In this document: positions 10,081 to 21,423 of the stretch, piece after piece
Layout of the letters: every line of letters starts with the position of its first letter
Numbering within the stretch: position 1 is the stretch's first letter
From: Lunularia cruciata
Taxonomy: Eukaryota > Streptophyta > Marchantiopsida > Lunulariales > Lunulariaceae
Direction of reading: 5' to 3'
DNA: 64,000 nt
NCBI GenBank assembly: GCA_948567375.1
Contig: OX419757.1
Span: forward strand, 54,064,001 to 54,128,000
Translations under genes and position numbers: made by a program
The notes under the pieces: model-generated
What the model was told of the DNA's origin: nothing
Seen by the model: the letters and a program-made list of their open reading frames with translations, nothing else
The model's database searches: none

Positions 10081-12499
10081 ACTTGAAGTTTCAACTCTTG
10101 TCAAAGGCCGAGCTCCACCTCTTGAACTCCTTCTCCAGCCTCTATGTAGGATCAAGCCAACCTAATTCACATTTCTGCCTCTCTTCTCACTATCACTTTG
10201 CCAAGCTGAACAGAAATCCCTTGAAAGCTCCCTTCTGTTTCAAAAACACACTGAAATTCTTCTCTCCTTCTGTTTGACACTAGTCAAGCCACTTCAAAGT
10301 TTTCTATCCAGATTTCACACTCTCCTTCCAACATTTGAAAATAGTCTTTGTTCAGCCCTCTATCTACTTCTCAGTCCAGACTCTTCCTTTGTGGAAAAGA
10401 CCTCTCCTGTCATGCACTCTCAAGACATGCTTCTTGCAAATTTTTTCTCTCCTCTAGCCTCCACACTCTCAAGGCATACTCCTTGCAAAATTTTCTCCTA
10501 CAAATTTTTTCCTTTGGCCATTGTCCTGCATAAGAGCACTTCCAAAATTTTTCACTCTCTCCTCCTGTCATAGACCAAGGCCAGTCAAACTCTTGAAACT
10601 GTCTCTACCCACATTTGTTACTAACAAGCCATCTGTCAACTTGAAAAATCCTCTCAAGCTCTTTGTTGTCATGTCAATGGTTCACTAATTTCTCCTCAAG
10701 CATCTCATCAGTCCCAGTTTTCTCTCTCAAAGTATTACTGTCTATTCCTCATCAGCCAAATTCCTTCACTACAAACAGAGCATCTTCTCAAAATTTCTCT
10801 TCATGCTCTCAATAGTCACACTTTCCTCTCTAGAAGTACTACCCTCTATTCCTCAAGCCCAGTTCTTGCTAAGCATCTCCTCAAAACCCTTTGTTAAAAT
10901 CCAACAAAGCATCTCTCTTGCAATTTCTCCTCAACATTCCACTCAAGCCCTATCACTTCGAAACCCTTCCTTCAGTCCTCATTCCCAGCTCACCTGAACA
11001 CCTTCTGTGACATTCTTCCTTGGCAGCCTTCAGCACATCTCACAAGAAAATGCCTTACTCCTGTCTTTCAACTCAAGCACCACAGTGCATGCAAAATGTT
11101 CTCTCCTCTTACTGTCCCTCCTCTCTTTCAGCATTTCTTTCTCAACAGCCTTACCTTTGCAAAACCTTCCCTCAGTCCTCCTGTCCAGGCAAAATTCTTG
11201 AGCTCTCTCACATCTTCCTGTCCCGCCCTATCACTGGTCAAGACTCAGCAAACCCTAAAAAATTTTCCTCTCGTGTTCTCTTGCCACAGTTCAAGTCCAA
11301 ACCCTCACTCAAAAAATTTCTTCTTCTCTGTCCTCTTGTCTTAGTTCAAGCCCAAGCAAACACTCAAAAATTTTCCTCTCTTGTACTCCTGCCACAATTC
11401 AAGTCCAAACCCTCACTCAAAATTTTTTTTCCTCTCTGTCTTCCTATCATAGTTCAAGCCCAAGCAAACACTCGCCAAACTCCTTCTCTCCTTCTTGTCC
11501 AAGCAAAGATTAACACAAAATTAACACAAAATTACCCATGTCATTGGCTACTGCTCAGGGAAGCCAACCTTCAAATTCTCTCCTTCCTTCCTTAACCATC
11601 CCTAACCTTCAAAAAATGTCTTCCTCTCCAGCTCTCTTTGTCCAGCCCAAGCCATCAAATGAAATTTCTCTCTTCTCACACACCTTCACAGTCCAGCCCC
11701 AACCCTAAAAAATCTCCTTCTTTCTTCTCTGTCCAGCCCTCATACATTCAAAATTCTCTCCTCTGTCCAGCTTCTCTCATAGCAGCCTTCATACATTTGA
11801 AATTTTCTCCTCTGTCTATATTCTTTCTTAGCAGCCCTCATACATTCAAAATTTTCTCCTCTGGCCTGCACACTCTCAAGGCATTAGCTTCCTTGCAAAT
11901 TTTCTCTTGCCGTGCATTCTCAAGCCAAAGCTTCCTTGCAAAATTTCTCTATTGCCTCCTCCTCTCTTACTCCTATTTTCCCTACAAAAATTCTCCTATC
12001 TACACACCTCTCATAGTAGCCCTCATACATTCTAAGTTTTTTGCTCTGGCGTGCACACTCTCAAGGCATCAACTTCCCAACAAAATTTCTCTTGTCCACA
12101 CTCCTCTCACAACAGCCCTCATATATTTGCAATTTTCTCCTTTGGCCTGCACACTCCATGCCTTCAAAAATCTCCGTTCCTCTTTCCTTCTTGTCCTGTC
12201 ACAGGCCATGACAAGTCCTTCTAAAATTTTCCCCCTTTCACTCCCCCATTTGGCAATACTCTTCAAGGCAAATCTCCCGAAGCCATAACTCCTTCCTTGT
12301 TGTTTCTAGTCATAGACCAACAGATTTCTCTCAAAAATTCCCTTCCTTGTCCACCAGTCACACCTCTATCATTACTTGTTCCCTCTCCTATGGGAAAAAA
12401 GTTCCCCCCTCTTTGTCCACTGTCTGTCCTAGCCTTCTCAAAGGCCTTCTTCAAGAATTCCCTTCACGGATCAAGCACTCCCCAACCAACATTTCGGGA

Positions 12500-12690
12500 A
12501 ATTCCCCAAAAAAATTCTTTTGCTCAAAGTGCACTAAATAAACTCTTGAGATCCTTTTGCTCAAAAACACTAAATGAAATACCCAATTAAGACTTATTTG
12601 CTCAAATGGCACTAGATAAAATATTCTCTCAAGATTTACTTGCTCAAATGATACTAAATAAATATTCTTGAGATTCCAGTTCCGTAAACA
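12500..12690. repeat. Imperfect ~42-bp tandem repeat
   Basis: Four units share TTTGCTCAAA, then ACTAAAT or ACTAGAT, then CTTGAGAT or CAAGA, at about 12518, 12557, 12598 and 12640. It lies between the polypyrimidine block and the B-type LTR. Confidence 0.6.
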
Positions 12691-12799
12691 AGTCATGTGT
12701 CGGTGTATTACAAAGTTAAGCTCCAAGTGTTGTGTAACACAAAGAAACTCTTGAGCTTAGGTATCACAAAGGAAAACTCCAGAGCTCACCAAATGGCAC

Positions 12800-13140
12800 C
12801 AACTCTCCATAAATCATTTTCCCGACGACACCGGCTTTTTATCCACTCTAGCTAGGAACTTGAAGGGTCAACAATAGAGAAGTGAGCACTTTGGAGCTGC
12901 ACTCCTAGAGTATACTCTTGATTTTGACCTAGGTCTCACACCAATGGTTCCGCTAACAACACATCCAACGGTGCAAATGGTGCAAGTGATGGTGGGCCCC
13001 ACCATGTAGTTAGTCCCCAAAACATAAAATCTGACCAACGGAAAGTAGTCTACGAGTAACTGCCAAAATACCTCTAACTACTATCACTACTACTCCAATG
13101 TGCGAGCAATCTAAATGCAAAGCTACAAATGGTGTGAGAA
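12800..13140 (-). repeat. Diverged B-type LTR fragment
   Basis: The reverse complement of 12800-13140 aligns by eye with the start of the B1 LTR (16726 onward): ACACCATTTGTAG, the GTGATAGTAGTTAGAG block, GACTACTTTCCG, TGGTGGGGCCCACCAT and GCCGGTGTCG at the far end. It is much more diverged than the two B1 LTRs are from each other, so it is an older or separate subfamily. Confidence 0.7.
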
Positions 13141-13980
13141 CTCTTTCTCTCCAAGCAATGATTGAGTAATTTGATTTTGTGAACAAAGGGTCATATGTAG
13201 GCTGTACCATTTCTGTGAAATTGGGATTCCAATTCTTTCATTGAGCACCACCTTGTCATGTGGGGAAATATATACAAAGAACAAGGAATTGGCAGCTTCT
13301 AACATTTGTAATGACTGCATCGTTAAGCAATACTCTTTAAGTTCATCTCTTACACAATATATGATGTGCTTGTTTTGACATGTTTTGGTCCCACTTTGTA
13401 ATTAAGTGTGGGCATAAAGTTCCTTCATGTAGATCTGTCTAGTGCAAGCAAAGAATGCTGACTTCAATGATCTAGAGGTGAAGAAGAAAACTATGTACTC
13501 TCTTCCAGATCCAAATTCAGATTTGGGGAGATCAAGAGAGTGGAGACGAGAGAAGAGAGGGAGAGATGTGAGAAGAAAGATATACATTTTTTGAGTGCTC
13601 TCTAGCATATAGCACTTGAGTGAGTAGTTTATTATGTTTTCTTTTCAACTTTAGTTCCATTGGTACCTAGATTGAAGACAATGGAGAATTGAGTAGAAAG
13701 TTATCAAGATTTTTAGGTTTTTCAGGGTTTAGAGTGATCATTATACATTGAGAGTGATAGGTTGAGAATTTCCTTTTTTGATCTCTTGGTTTTAATGATC
13801 GAGTTCCATGGGAACTTAGTATGAAATTTTTTGAAATGGAAATTGAAAGTTATGAGAGTTTATAGTTTTTACAATAAGGAGAGAATGTATTTTCTCTTGT
13901 GAATTGGGATCTGAAGGTTTGTGGTTTTCAAAGTATGAGGAGATATATGGAAAGGAGCATCATGTGTTACTATTTTTATT
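13141..13980. other. Unassigned stretch before the LINE
   Basis: No coding frame or known repeat recognised. It may include the 5' part of the LINE-like element that starts near 13981. Confidence 0.3.
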
Positions 13981-14839
13981 CTTGTGTTAGCCATGGCTAC
14001 ACCTCCCCATATGGGGCCATCTAGAGCGGCTTGGGATACCCCATGCTTGATGTATCATCAACTCTTTACCTTGCAAGGGGTAAAGACCTATGTGTGAAGG
14101 ATGCACAAGGACTGTGATTGGACCACATAGGATGCTTACATGAGGCAAGCTACTACATCAACAATAGTGACACTTGGGATTACACACGCTTCCTCTATCA
14201 CTTTGTTGATTGTTCCATGATGAGGTTAGACAAGCTTTTCATCTACCACTTGATAGTTTGAGATATGATCCCTTGGATGAGTTAGCATGGTCCCTCAATG
14301 GTATCTTTGTTATGCTAGAGGTGGACATGCGGGGCAAAGAGAGGTGACTGCTAGATTTTGTTGATTCCGAGTGGGGGAATTAGGTGGCCCTTCAAGAGAA
14401 GTTGGTTAGGTTTGTATGTTTTAGGAGATAGGATTTGCCATAGGATCCCATCAAGTCCACTTGATTATGATGGTATTGGACATTGGATCAAGCGGGAGAG
14501 TTTAGTAGAGCAACATGAGTGCTACACTCCTTGTCTATGGCTAATCTTATTGATAAGCGTATTTTTTTCCTACGCTCACTACATCCTAGGTTGGAGAGAG
14601 ATTATCACTAGAGGTCTTAGATTATCAGCCTGAGCAGCCTTTACGTCTTGATAGGTCACTTTTTGCATTATGCATTATGCATTGCTCCTTGCCTTGCTTC
14701 AAGAAGCTTGTCAAGGATGGTATATGAGCATCTTAGAGATTGCTTTTAGGTAGATGAGCCTTCTAGTAGTTTTATCAAGTTTTTTCAAGTGGTTACAATA
14801 GCAACAAGAGGAGATATTCCTAGGTCTATTATTTGGGTA

Positions 14840-16290
14840 TTAGGTGCTAGTCAACTTCTTGCGATGTAGAAGGACATGAGAGGTATTAGACCAATTTCTA
14901 TTGGAGAGATCTTCTTGGCTTTGGTAAGCCACACCATTGTCTTTCAACATTGTTCTCACTTCCAATAACACCTTAGTCCATGTCAGTTTGGAGTAGCTAC
15001 ATAGGGAAGATGTGAGGCTATATCTTTAGGCATTATAGCACTCTTAGATATCCATCTGGAGTAGGTCATCCTACAAGTAGATGTTGAGAATGCTTTTAAT
15101 AGCATCTCATGAGCATCCATCTTTAGAGAGCTTAGGGAGGTTGGTGGATCCTTGGCAAGTCTTATTCCTTTTGTGTGGTCTTTTTATGACTCTCTTGCTT
15201 CTCTTTACTACCATCACGGTTGTTCACAAGAGGGAGTCACCATCTTGGAGTCAGTTGTTGGTACATGTTAGGGAGATCCTTCAGGGGACCTTTATTTGCC
15301 ATGACTCATTTTAGAGCTCTCTTATCTACTTTTTTGGCCATGCCAGGTTGTGTATTTTTCTCCTTAGGAGATGATACACATATCATGGGCCCTATAGATT
15401 AGATTAGGCATGCCTCTGACCACTTGACTATCAAGTTATATCTAGTAGGCTTGAGATTCAAGGTGTCAAAGTGCAAAGCATGGTCTCTTTTAGGTATCCC
15501 TTCCCATTTGGAGTTTTTGGAGGGTATATCATACCTACAAATGGACTACATGTTCTTGGAGTGCTAGTAGGATCTGAGGATTTTGTCACACATTTCTTAG
15601 ATGTTGCCCTTGCAAAGGATGTTGTCCATGTGGATGACCTTCCATTACTAGGAGATCCATATGTGACATTTGGTATACTCTCTTCTAGTATTGCTTGTTG
15701 ACCGACTTACCTCCTCCGCATAGTTCCCCTCTCCTTGACCTTACTATCATGTATAAGAGCATTTGATAGGAGGATTATGAGAGTCTTTGGTGATATTATT
15801 GGACCAAGGACATTTGAGTGTGTGGCAAGGGACTTGGCATGTAGATAGACATCTCTACTGATCTTGTGTGGAAGGGTTGGCTTGCTATTTATGGAGGAGA
15901 TGATACCTACAACATTTTTGGGTAGTATGGCTCTCTTGGCACCCCTACTTTCCTCTTGTTTTGTGGTCGTTGATAGGCCAGTTTTAGAGACTTATGTGAT
16001 AGAGGTAGAGGAGAGACCCTTTTCTCTCCATATGTTATTGCAAATGACAAGAGATAGTCAATCCTCACGGGAAAGCAAGGACTTTCTATCTTTTGCTTCA
16101 CTATTGTCAGGTTGGGCTAGAGGTTTACAATCGTCCTTGATGGAGCAACAATGTCAGTATACACTACATTCTCTCTTAGTTGACTTGTCCATTCCTCATG
16201 CTACTAGAGCACGTCTTTGCTCTTGCTCCGGCAAGGATGCAGGCTCTTGGATCCTAGCTCAACCATGCATTAGGGCATTCTGACTCGCTC
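14840..16290 (+). pseudogene. LINE reverse transcriptase (broken)
   Basis: Non-LTR RT landmarks appear in order: GIRPISIGEIFLALVSHTIV (about 14880-14940), QVDVENAFNSIS at 15070-15107 (palm Asp), GPLFAMTHFRALLSTFLAMP, and LGDDTHIMGPID at 15366-15400 as the [FY]xDD box (here GDD). Beyond it are a HVLGVLVGSEDF segment and a long region (15864-16283) typical of the thumb and linker. The frame shifts at least three times and has many stops. No endonuclease domain is recognised upstream. Confidence 0.7.
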
Positions 16291-16391
16291 TAGCTACTTT
16301 ATCTACAACAATGAGATATTGCCTAGGTTTGGTCCACCCATTTGCATCTTCATTACTCACTTGTGATTATGGTTCTACACTAGATGCAACA

Positions 16392-16454
16392 TTGGTCCAA
16401 ATGACATCCAAAAGGACAACATTTGGACCAATGACAGAGGACCTTTTGGATGAC
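16392..16454. repeat. Interleaved inverted repeats in the LINE
   Basis: TTGGTCCAAATG is followed by CATCCAAAAGGAC, then CATTTGGACCAA, then CCTTTTGGATG. The two inverted pairs are interleaved (A B A' B'). Probably fortuitous within coding sequence. Confidence 0.35.
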
Positions 16455-16725
16455 AAAGGATAGCTATCCATGATGCTATTAGGGACATAGCGTTTGTTAT
16501 AGCACAAGAGAGTGGATACTTGGCTTGGAAGGAGCTTTTGTATGCTTTATAGACAACAAATGTTAGGGTAGACTTATGCTTGGTCCAAAGTGATCAAGTG
16601 ATAGTAGTGGATGTTGTGATTATAGACCCTATGCATGATACCATTTTGGAAGGAGTGATTACCCATCCCCTTGGATAGGTAGCGAGTGCAGCAACAACTC
16701 GTAAGGTCTCCAAGTATAGGGGCAT

Positions 16726-17232
16726 TGTCACGCCATTTGTAGTTCCGCATCTAGCTGCTCAGACACTGGAGTTTCAGTGATAGTAGTTAGAGTTATTCTA
16801 GTAGTTTCTCAGGGACTACTTTCCGACAGTCTGATTTGGTGTTTGGGGTATTGACTTCACGGTGGGGCCCACTGTCACTTTGCACCATTTGCACCATCGA
16901 GTGTGCCGTCAGCGGGACCGTTAGGGTTTCAGTGCTAGCTCGAGTCCAGGGGGTATAGTTTTGAAGTGAGCTCTAGAGAGCTCACTTCTCTGATGTTGAG
17001 CCTTCAAGTTCTTGGCTATGGTGGATAGAGGCCGGCGAGCATCACTTGGATTCTCTATGCTTGGGTAGGTGTGGCTTGCCTGTAATCAGTGCACAGTTGT
17101 TTGTAGTTTATAGAGTGACAGATCAAGTACTGATCTGAGTTGAGTTGAGTTGAGTTGAAAGTGTTAAGCAATCTGATTACATCAGAGAAGTGAAGTCAGG
17201 GGGAAATCGGGTGCAGGAACGTTGAGTGTTGG
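16726..17232 (+). repeat. 5' LTR of B1 (right border uncertain)
   Basis: Begins TGTCACGCCATTTGTAG at the LINE junction and matches 26101-26545. The right border is placed before GGTGGTATCTCCAAGC because that block is conserved in B2 (about 4817) and at the B3 LTR (about 38702) and could be the primer-binding site, though it matches the initiator-Met consensus only at TGGTATC. The 5' copy lacks the TGTGGCAC segment present at the start of the 3' copy. Confidence 0.65.
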
Positions 17233-18440
17233 TGGTATCTCCAAGCTCGGTGGATCGTGGTAGCTCGATTCAAGTTCTGTGTTTCCCTAGTGTGCAAAAG
17301 CTCGTTCAAGTGATTCAGATTTGGCAGTTAGGCGGACGGTGTGCGGAAGCGCTGGCCAAATTTTGAGCAAAGAAGGAGCAATTTTTGAGCAGTGTTGTGA
17401 TTTTGAGCTCAGGAGGTGAAGGCAAGACCAATTTGCTGCGAGTTGGGCTCAAAAAGTGAAATTGAAGGTGGAGTTGGGAAGCTCTTCTCATGAAATTGTG
17501 ATTTGGAAAAACCCATTTTGTCAATTTGGCTTGAGTGGAAACTTAGCGGGGGATTTGGCGGACAACCATCTTTAGGGTTTACGTTAGATTTTATGTCAGA
17601 TTTACATCAGATTTACGTCAGATTTTGGGCCAGATTTGGAGGAGTTTTTGCTGTTTGGCTAGATTTGGAGGAGTTTTGCTAGTTTGGAAGACTTTCGTAG
17701 ATTTGGAGAAGTTTCACCAATTTTGGAGGAGGTTTCGAAGTGGCAACAAGAAAGGCCTCATTTGGCTAAATTTTGGCGTTTTGAGGCATAGGGCTATGGG
17801 CTATGAGAGGCTACAAAGGCCTAGAAGGGCCAGCAAGCCAGCTTGCTGGCGTGAGGCTAGCTAGTTTAGAGTAGATCTTGGTCATTGGTTGGCAAAATCT
17901 GCCTTTCTTGCTAGATTGTGCACAACAGGGTTTGACCCTTAGATCTCTTGTTCCTAGACTGGTGCCCTAGCCAACTGGTCCACCCTCACTTGTTGTCCTA
18001 GTGACTGTGCCATTGTTATCTATACACATGTAGCTTTGGCTAGGAGAGGTAGTTTGATCCCATTCTTGGTGATCCTGGTAGCTTAGGACTTAGATACAAA
18101 CTGCTCTTATGTCAAATGCCAAATGGTGGCAGTGTCAGTCCCGTGTTGTGTTATGAAATGGAGGGTTTTTGTTTAGATTTCTTGTGATTGGATCCCCTCC
18201 ATTCTCTGCTTCCTGTTTGTGTGAGGTGCCCTGACTTTTGAGCGTTGGTGCTCTGGTGCCCTGACTTTTGAGCGTTGGTGCTCTTGGTGGTGAGGCTGGA
18301 GTGATGACCAGTCAGACTACCTTTGTTTCTCTCCGGTGAGGCAAGAAGTGATGACCTGCAGACCGTGAGAGTGCGTGTTATGATGGCAGGTTACAAGTTG
18401 CCTTTCCCCTAGTGTAGTTATCTTGGTTAGAGTTACATTA
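17233..18440 (+). other. Leader of B1
   Basis: About 1.2 kb between LTR and Gag with no domain. The same leader is recognisable in B2 (3900-4820) and B3 (39469-39945, 53844-54600). It contains short repeats of CAGATTT and ACGTCAGATTT around 17590-17630, and a 30-bp duplication at 18225-18284. Confidence 0.6.
18225..18284. repeat. Perfect 30-bp tandem duplication
   Basis: The unit starting GGTGCCCTGACTTTTGAGCG occurs twice, head to tail and without mismatch, at 18225-18254 and 18255-18284. Identity suggests a recent replication slip after most of the element's decay. Confidence 0.9.
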
Positions 18441-18444
18441 GTGG

Positions 18445-19860
18445 GTGGTGTCTAGTTGGTGTTGGCACGTGGTGGGGCACTTGCGGTTGCAGTTGGTGGT
18501 TCGGGTTTGCTGTTGCAGTTACGTGGTCACGACGGAGTTCTTTGGAGATTCTAGAGGAGTTAGCCCTGCAATACGCAGTGGGTTTACTCGGAGTGGTGCT
18601 CGGTATCAGCCTGTATCTCAGATCCTAGTGAGGGAGGAGATTGACTCTGAATTGGAGTTCGACACAGGAGCTGATTCAGTTGAGAGTGCACTTGGTGTGT
18701 CCACACCGTTGTTGTGGGACATGGACGAGATTTATGGGGCCTCCAAAGGCCCTAGGCGTTACTCTGGTATAGTGGGTACCATTGAGTTGGATGACTTCAT
18801 CCAGGAGTTTGATAGTTGGTGTGATCTGCAGTAGATGCGGAACCCGACTTTGTTCACACTCTTCATGGCATGGAAGGGGTTGTTCTAGCATCTGGAGGGT
18901 CCGCCGATGGATGACTACCATGAGTTCAAGAGAGCTCATTTGGAGGAGATTGAGTTATGGAGACAGTATTGGTCTCCACACTACGTCTCCATTACTTTAA
19001 GCTCTGTGGCCAAGAGTAGATCGGCTGTACACACGAGTTCTAGCTCGAGTAGTGTTGGTGGAGCTAGTGGAGGTGCACTAGTTGGAGATAGTGCTACTAT
19101 AAGTGGAGGTACCGCTGTAGGAGGTGGTGTGGTACCGGGGTTTAACCCCATGGTTGAGTTCTTCCTATGTTTGAGGCAGAACTACCAAGGAGTGCGGATT
19201 GACAAGCTAAGGAGCTTGCAAGAGTTCCAACGGAAGGCTGGAGAGAGCCTACGCGAGGCATACACTCGCATGAGGCGGCTGATCAGTTTCACTCAGGGAG
19301 TTACTGAGGCCCAAGCAATCTAGTTTTGGTATGGGATACTGGATAGGGAGTTGCGATGTAGAGTTCGTGATGCTACGTTGTTGCAGGCTACTTTGCCCAC
19401 TTTGGCAGTAGTCTTCGGTTTGGCTGAGCGTATTGAGCTCAACATGGTGGAGGAGAGAGTGGTGACATCTGGATTTGGTAGAGAAACTTCATCCACGGTT
19501 GTGACTTCTTCTAGAGTGCAGCAGAGTGCACCACGCCCAGTTGGTTTTCAAGGATAGGGTGGACAGCCCAGATCCTGTAGAGCGAGTGGAGGGCCTAGTG
19601 GAGTTAGACCCTTACCCTCATTTTTGGGTCAGCAGCAGCCAGTGAGTGGTGGTGTTGCTTGTTGGACTTGTGGTGGACCTCACCATAGGAGAGAGTGTAC
19701 TCAGGGCAGCGGACCTGATACCTCTGGTGCATCACAGCCAGCACAGAGGCTGTGTGAGCACTGCCACAGATTTGGTCACACTAGTGACCGGTGTTTTGAC
19801 CTACACCCGGAGTTACGGAGTGGTAGGGCTGCTATGGCAGGTAGTAGAGGAGCTCCAGTT
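18445..19860 (+). pseudogene. Gag of B1 with two CCHC zinc knuckles
   Basis: Structural polyprotein that packages element RNA. In one frame it shows an acidic segment ELDDFIQEFDSWCDLQ, a capsid-like segment with LREAYTRMRRLISFTQG, a Ser/Gly-rich linker, and two nucleic-acid-binding knuckles: CWTCGGPHHRREC (about 19660-19698) and CEHCHRFGHTSDRC (about 19753-19796). Stops are at 18832, about 18889, 19321 and 19555. The first three are TAG where glutamine is expected; B2 has Gln at the site equivalent to 19321. The start is uncertain because the upstream frame stays partly open. Confidence 0.8.
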
Positions 19861-19929
19861 CATGGAGGACGAGGTGGTAGAGGTGATGGTAGAGGATCTA
19901 CACCTAGTAGGGGTGCAGTACCTGCCCTT

Positions 19930-20700
19930 ACTTTTGACATAGCTATGGCTACTCGGATTGAGCAATTGGAGCAGAGATTGGCTAGTATGGCTATTGCTCA
20001 GAGGAGATCAGATTCGGGTGCTGAGGCTTCCACCTCATATGCTGGTGATAGAGATGCTTTGGACTTCATGTGCGGAGCAGCACAGGTGGATGCATCTGCA
20101 ATAGTGACTAGGAGTGCAATACGTGCTCCAGAGCCTAGAGGAGCATCAGTGGAGTTAGACCCACAGAGAGGAGAGGTTGGGAGACAGGTCAGACTTCCCC
20201 AGTCTTTCATGCTATCTGAGGCATTGCAGACGACATCCATGGTTCCTAGACGTCCCAGTGCAGGTGTGGTAGGTGGTGATGGAGTACATGATGGACTACC
20301 TGCTAGTCAGCCACCTGCTACTACACAGACTGAGTCTAGCATGATGTTGGGGGCGGCTCAGCTGATTATGCGGCATCCTTTATTTTCAGCCAGTGACATT
20401 TTTACATTGGGAGTTGACCCAGCCCCAGTGTTCTGGTTGGCTGCCACGTTGTGTGAGAGTAGGGATGGTGTAGTTCATACTACTAGAGTAGAGGTGGTTG
20501 GTAGTGGAGCTGACTTGGTTGAGGAGCATGGGATCTGTTCAGCGACCAGTGGTTTATGGCAGGCAGCAGCGGCTAGACTAGAGGAGTTGCCAGCTAGACC
20601 GGCCTTTGAGAGAGCGCGGTTTACACCTGGTGTTGTCCTATTGGATAACCCGAGGGGGATTTTTCATTTGGTGGGACCTTCAGGGAAGGTCTATACACCA
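19930..20700 (+). pseudogene. Gag-protease linker of B1
   Basis: An open region of about 260 codons. It has a short predicted helix (IEQLEQRLASMAIAQRRSD, coiled-coil-like) followed by Ala/Pro/Ser-rich sequence. It is conserved in B2 (2136-2594) and traceable in B3, so it is part of the family, but I recognise no domain. It ends at a TAG at 20701. Confidence 0.6.
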
Positions 20701-20703
20701 TAG

Positions 20704-20990
20704 AGAGTCTTGTTAGACTCTGGTGCGCAACCCCTTATGTTGGGGAAGGCTGCAGTTGTTGGTCTGGAGTTACAGAAGACCGATGTGGAGAGGTGTCCAT
20801 TTCAGATCCAGACATCTCTTGGTGGTGGTTTGACACAGTACATCACACGTGGAGAGCTTGTTGTCCAGGTTCAGCCTGGTCATCCGACTGATAGCTCAGT
20901 GGTGAGAGCTCAGGCTATTGCGACGATAACTGAGTCATATGATGTGCTAGTTGGGGGAGTAGTGTTATATCCTATGGGTTTCAGCATTGA
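20704..20990 (+). pseudogene. Retropepsin-like protease of B1
   Basis: Aspartic-protease signature LLDSGAQPLMLG at about 20710-20745, with the D-S-G triplet intact. The second conserved segment is YDVLVGGVVLYPMG near 20940. The enzyme would process the Gag-Pol polyprotein. The open frame runs on to 21298 without a recognised domain before the methyltransferase. Confidence 0.75.
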
Positions 20991-21423
20991 CTATTGGGAG
21001 GAGACAACCTCTTATAGACCTGGTTGGCAGTCTAGTGAGGGACGGGTATGTCGCCTACCAGTACGCTTCAGTAGTGGCAGTCTTGGCTCACTACAGTCCG
21101 GGACCATGGCATCATCAGTTTTGGCTTTCAGCGGTGCAGTTACTTGGCCTGGTGACTTGTTGGAGGGGAACGCCCATGCAGAGGATACTCCAGTACCAGA
21201 GGAGATCACTCGGCTTTGGAGTACGAGTGGGATTGTTCCATCCACCTTGGATGTTCCATTGTGGAGTTCAGAGGAGGCATTGCAGCAGCATGCAGATTAG
21301 TTGGTGCAGCAGGCTTGGAGTGGAGCCTTCGTACTATCAGGGGATGAGTGTGAGGATGAGCCTCCAGAGGTGATTGCTTTGACACCTCTGGATACCACAC
21401 TCATTGCTTGGCAGTATCCAATA

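Larger units (their letters stand above)
9741..12790. repeat. Polypyrimidine-rich low-complexity block
   Basis: About 3 kb in which the plus strand is dominated by C and T (CTCTC, TTCTC, CTTCC runs), so stops are rare and long spurious frames arise on the plus strand. Phrases such as TACATTCAAAATTTTCTCCTC and CTCAAGGCAT recur, pointing to growth by tandem duplication. It runs up to a B-type LTR at 12800-13140 and may be the expanded leader (purine-rich on the minus strand) of that element. No protein domain is recognisable in any frame. Confidence 0.6.
13981..16725 (+). mobile_element. LINE-like (non-LTR) element, 5' portion
   Basis: A decayed non-LTR reverse-transcriptase reading frame on the plus strand, broken by many stops and shifts. 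Its 3' continuation lies at 26640-27000, so the element was split by insertion of B1. No LTRs flank it. Readable landmarks run from ATGGCTACACCTCC near 13992 to KVSKY just before 16725. Confidence 0.7.

Noticed and set aside
11020-12288. Long plus-strand open frames (191 and 216 codons) in the polypyrimidine block
   Set aside because: The frames are open because C/T-rich sequence rarely forms stops. The translations are low-complexity Ser/Pro/Phe/Leu with no domain, and several frames overlap.
12500-12690. CRISPR-like array
   Set aside because: Repeats are imperfect, without unique spacers of constant length, and the DNA is plant nuclear.
16700-16790. LINE reading frame continuing into the B1 LTR (the frame stays open past 16726)
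   Set aside because: The same LTR sequence occurs at 26101 and inverted at 13140 without the LINE, and LINE coding resumes at 26640, so the read-through is chance.
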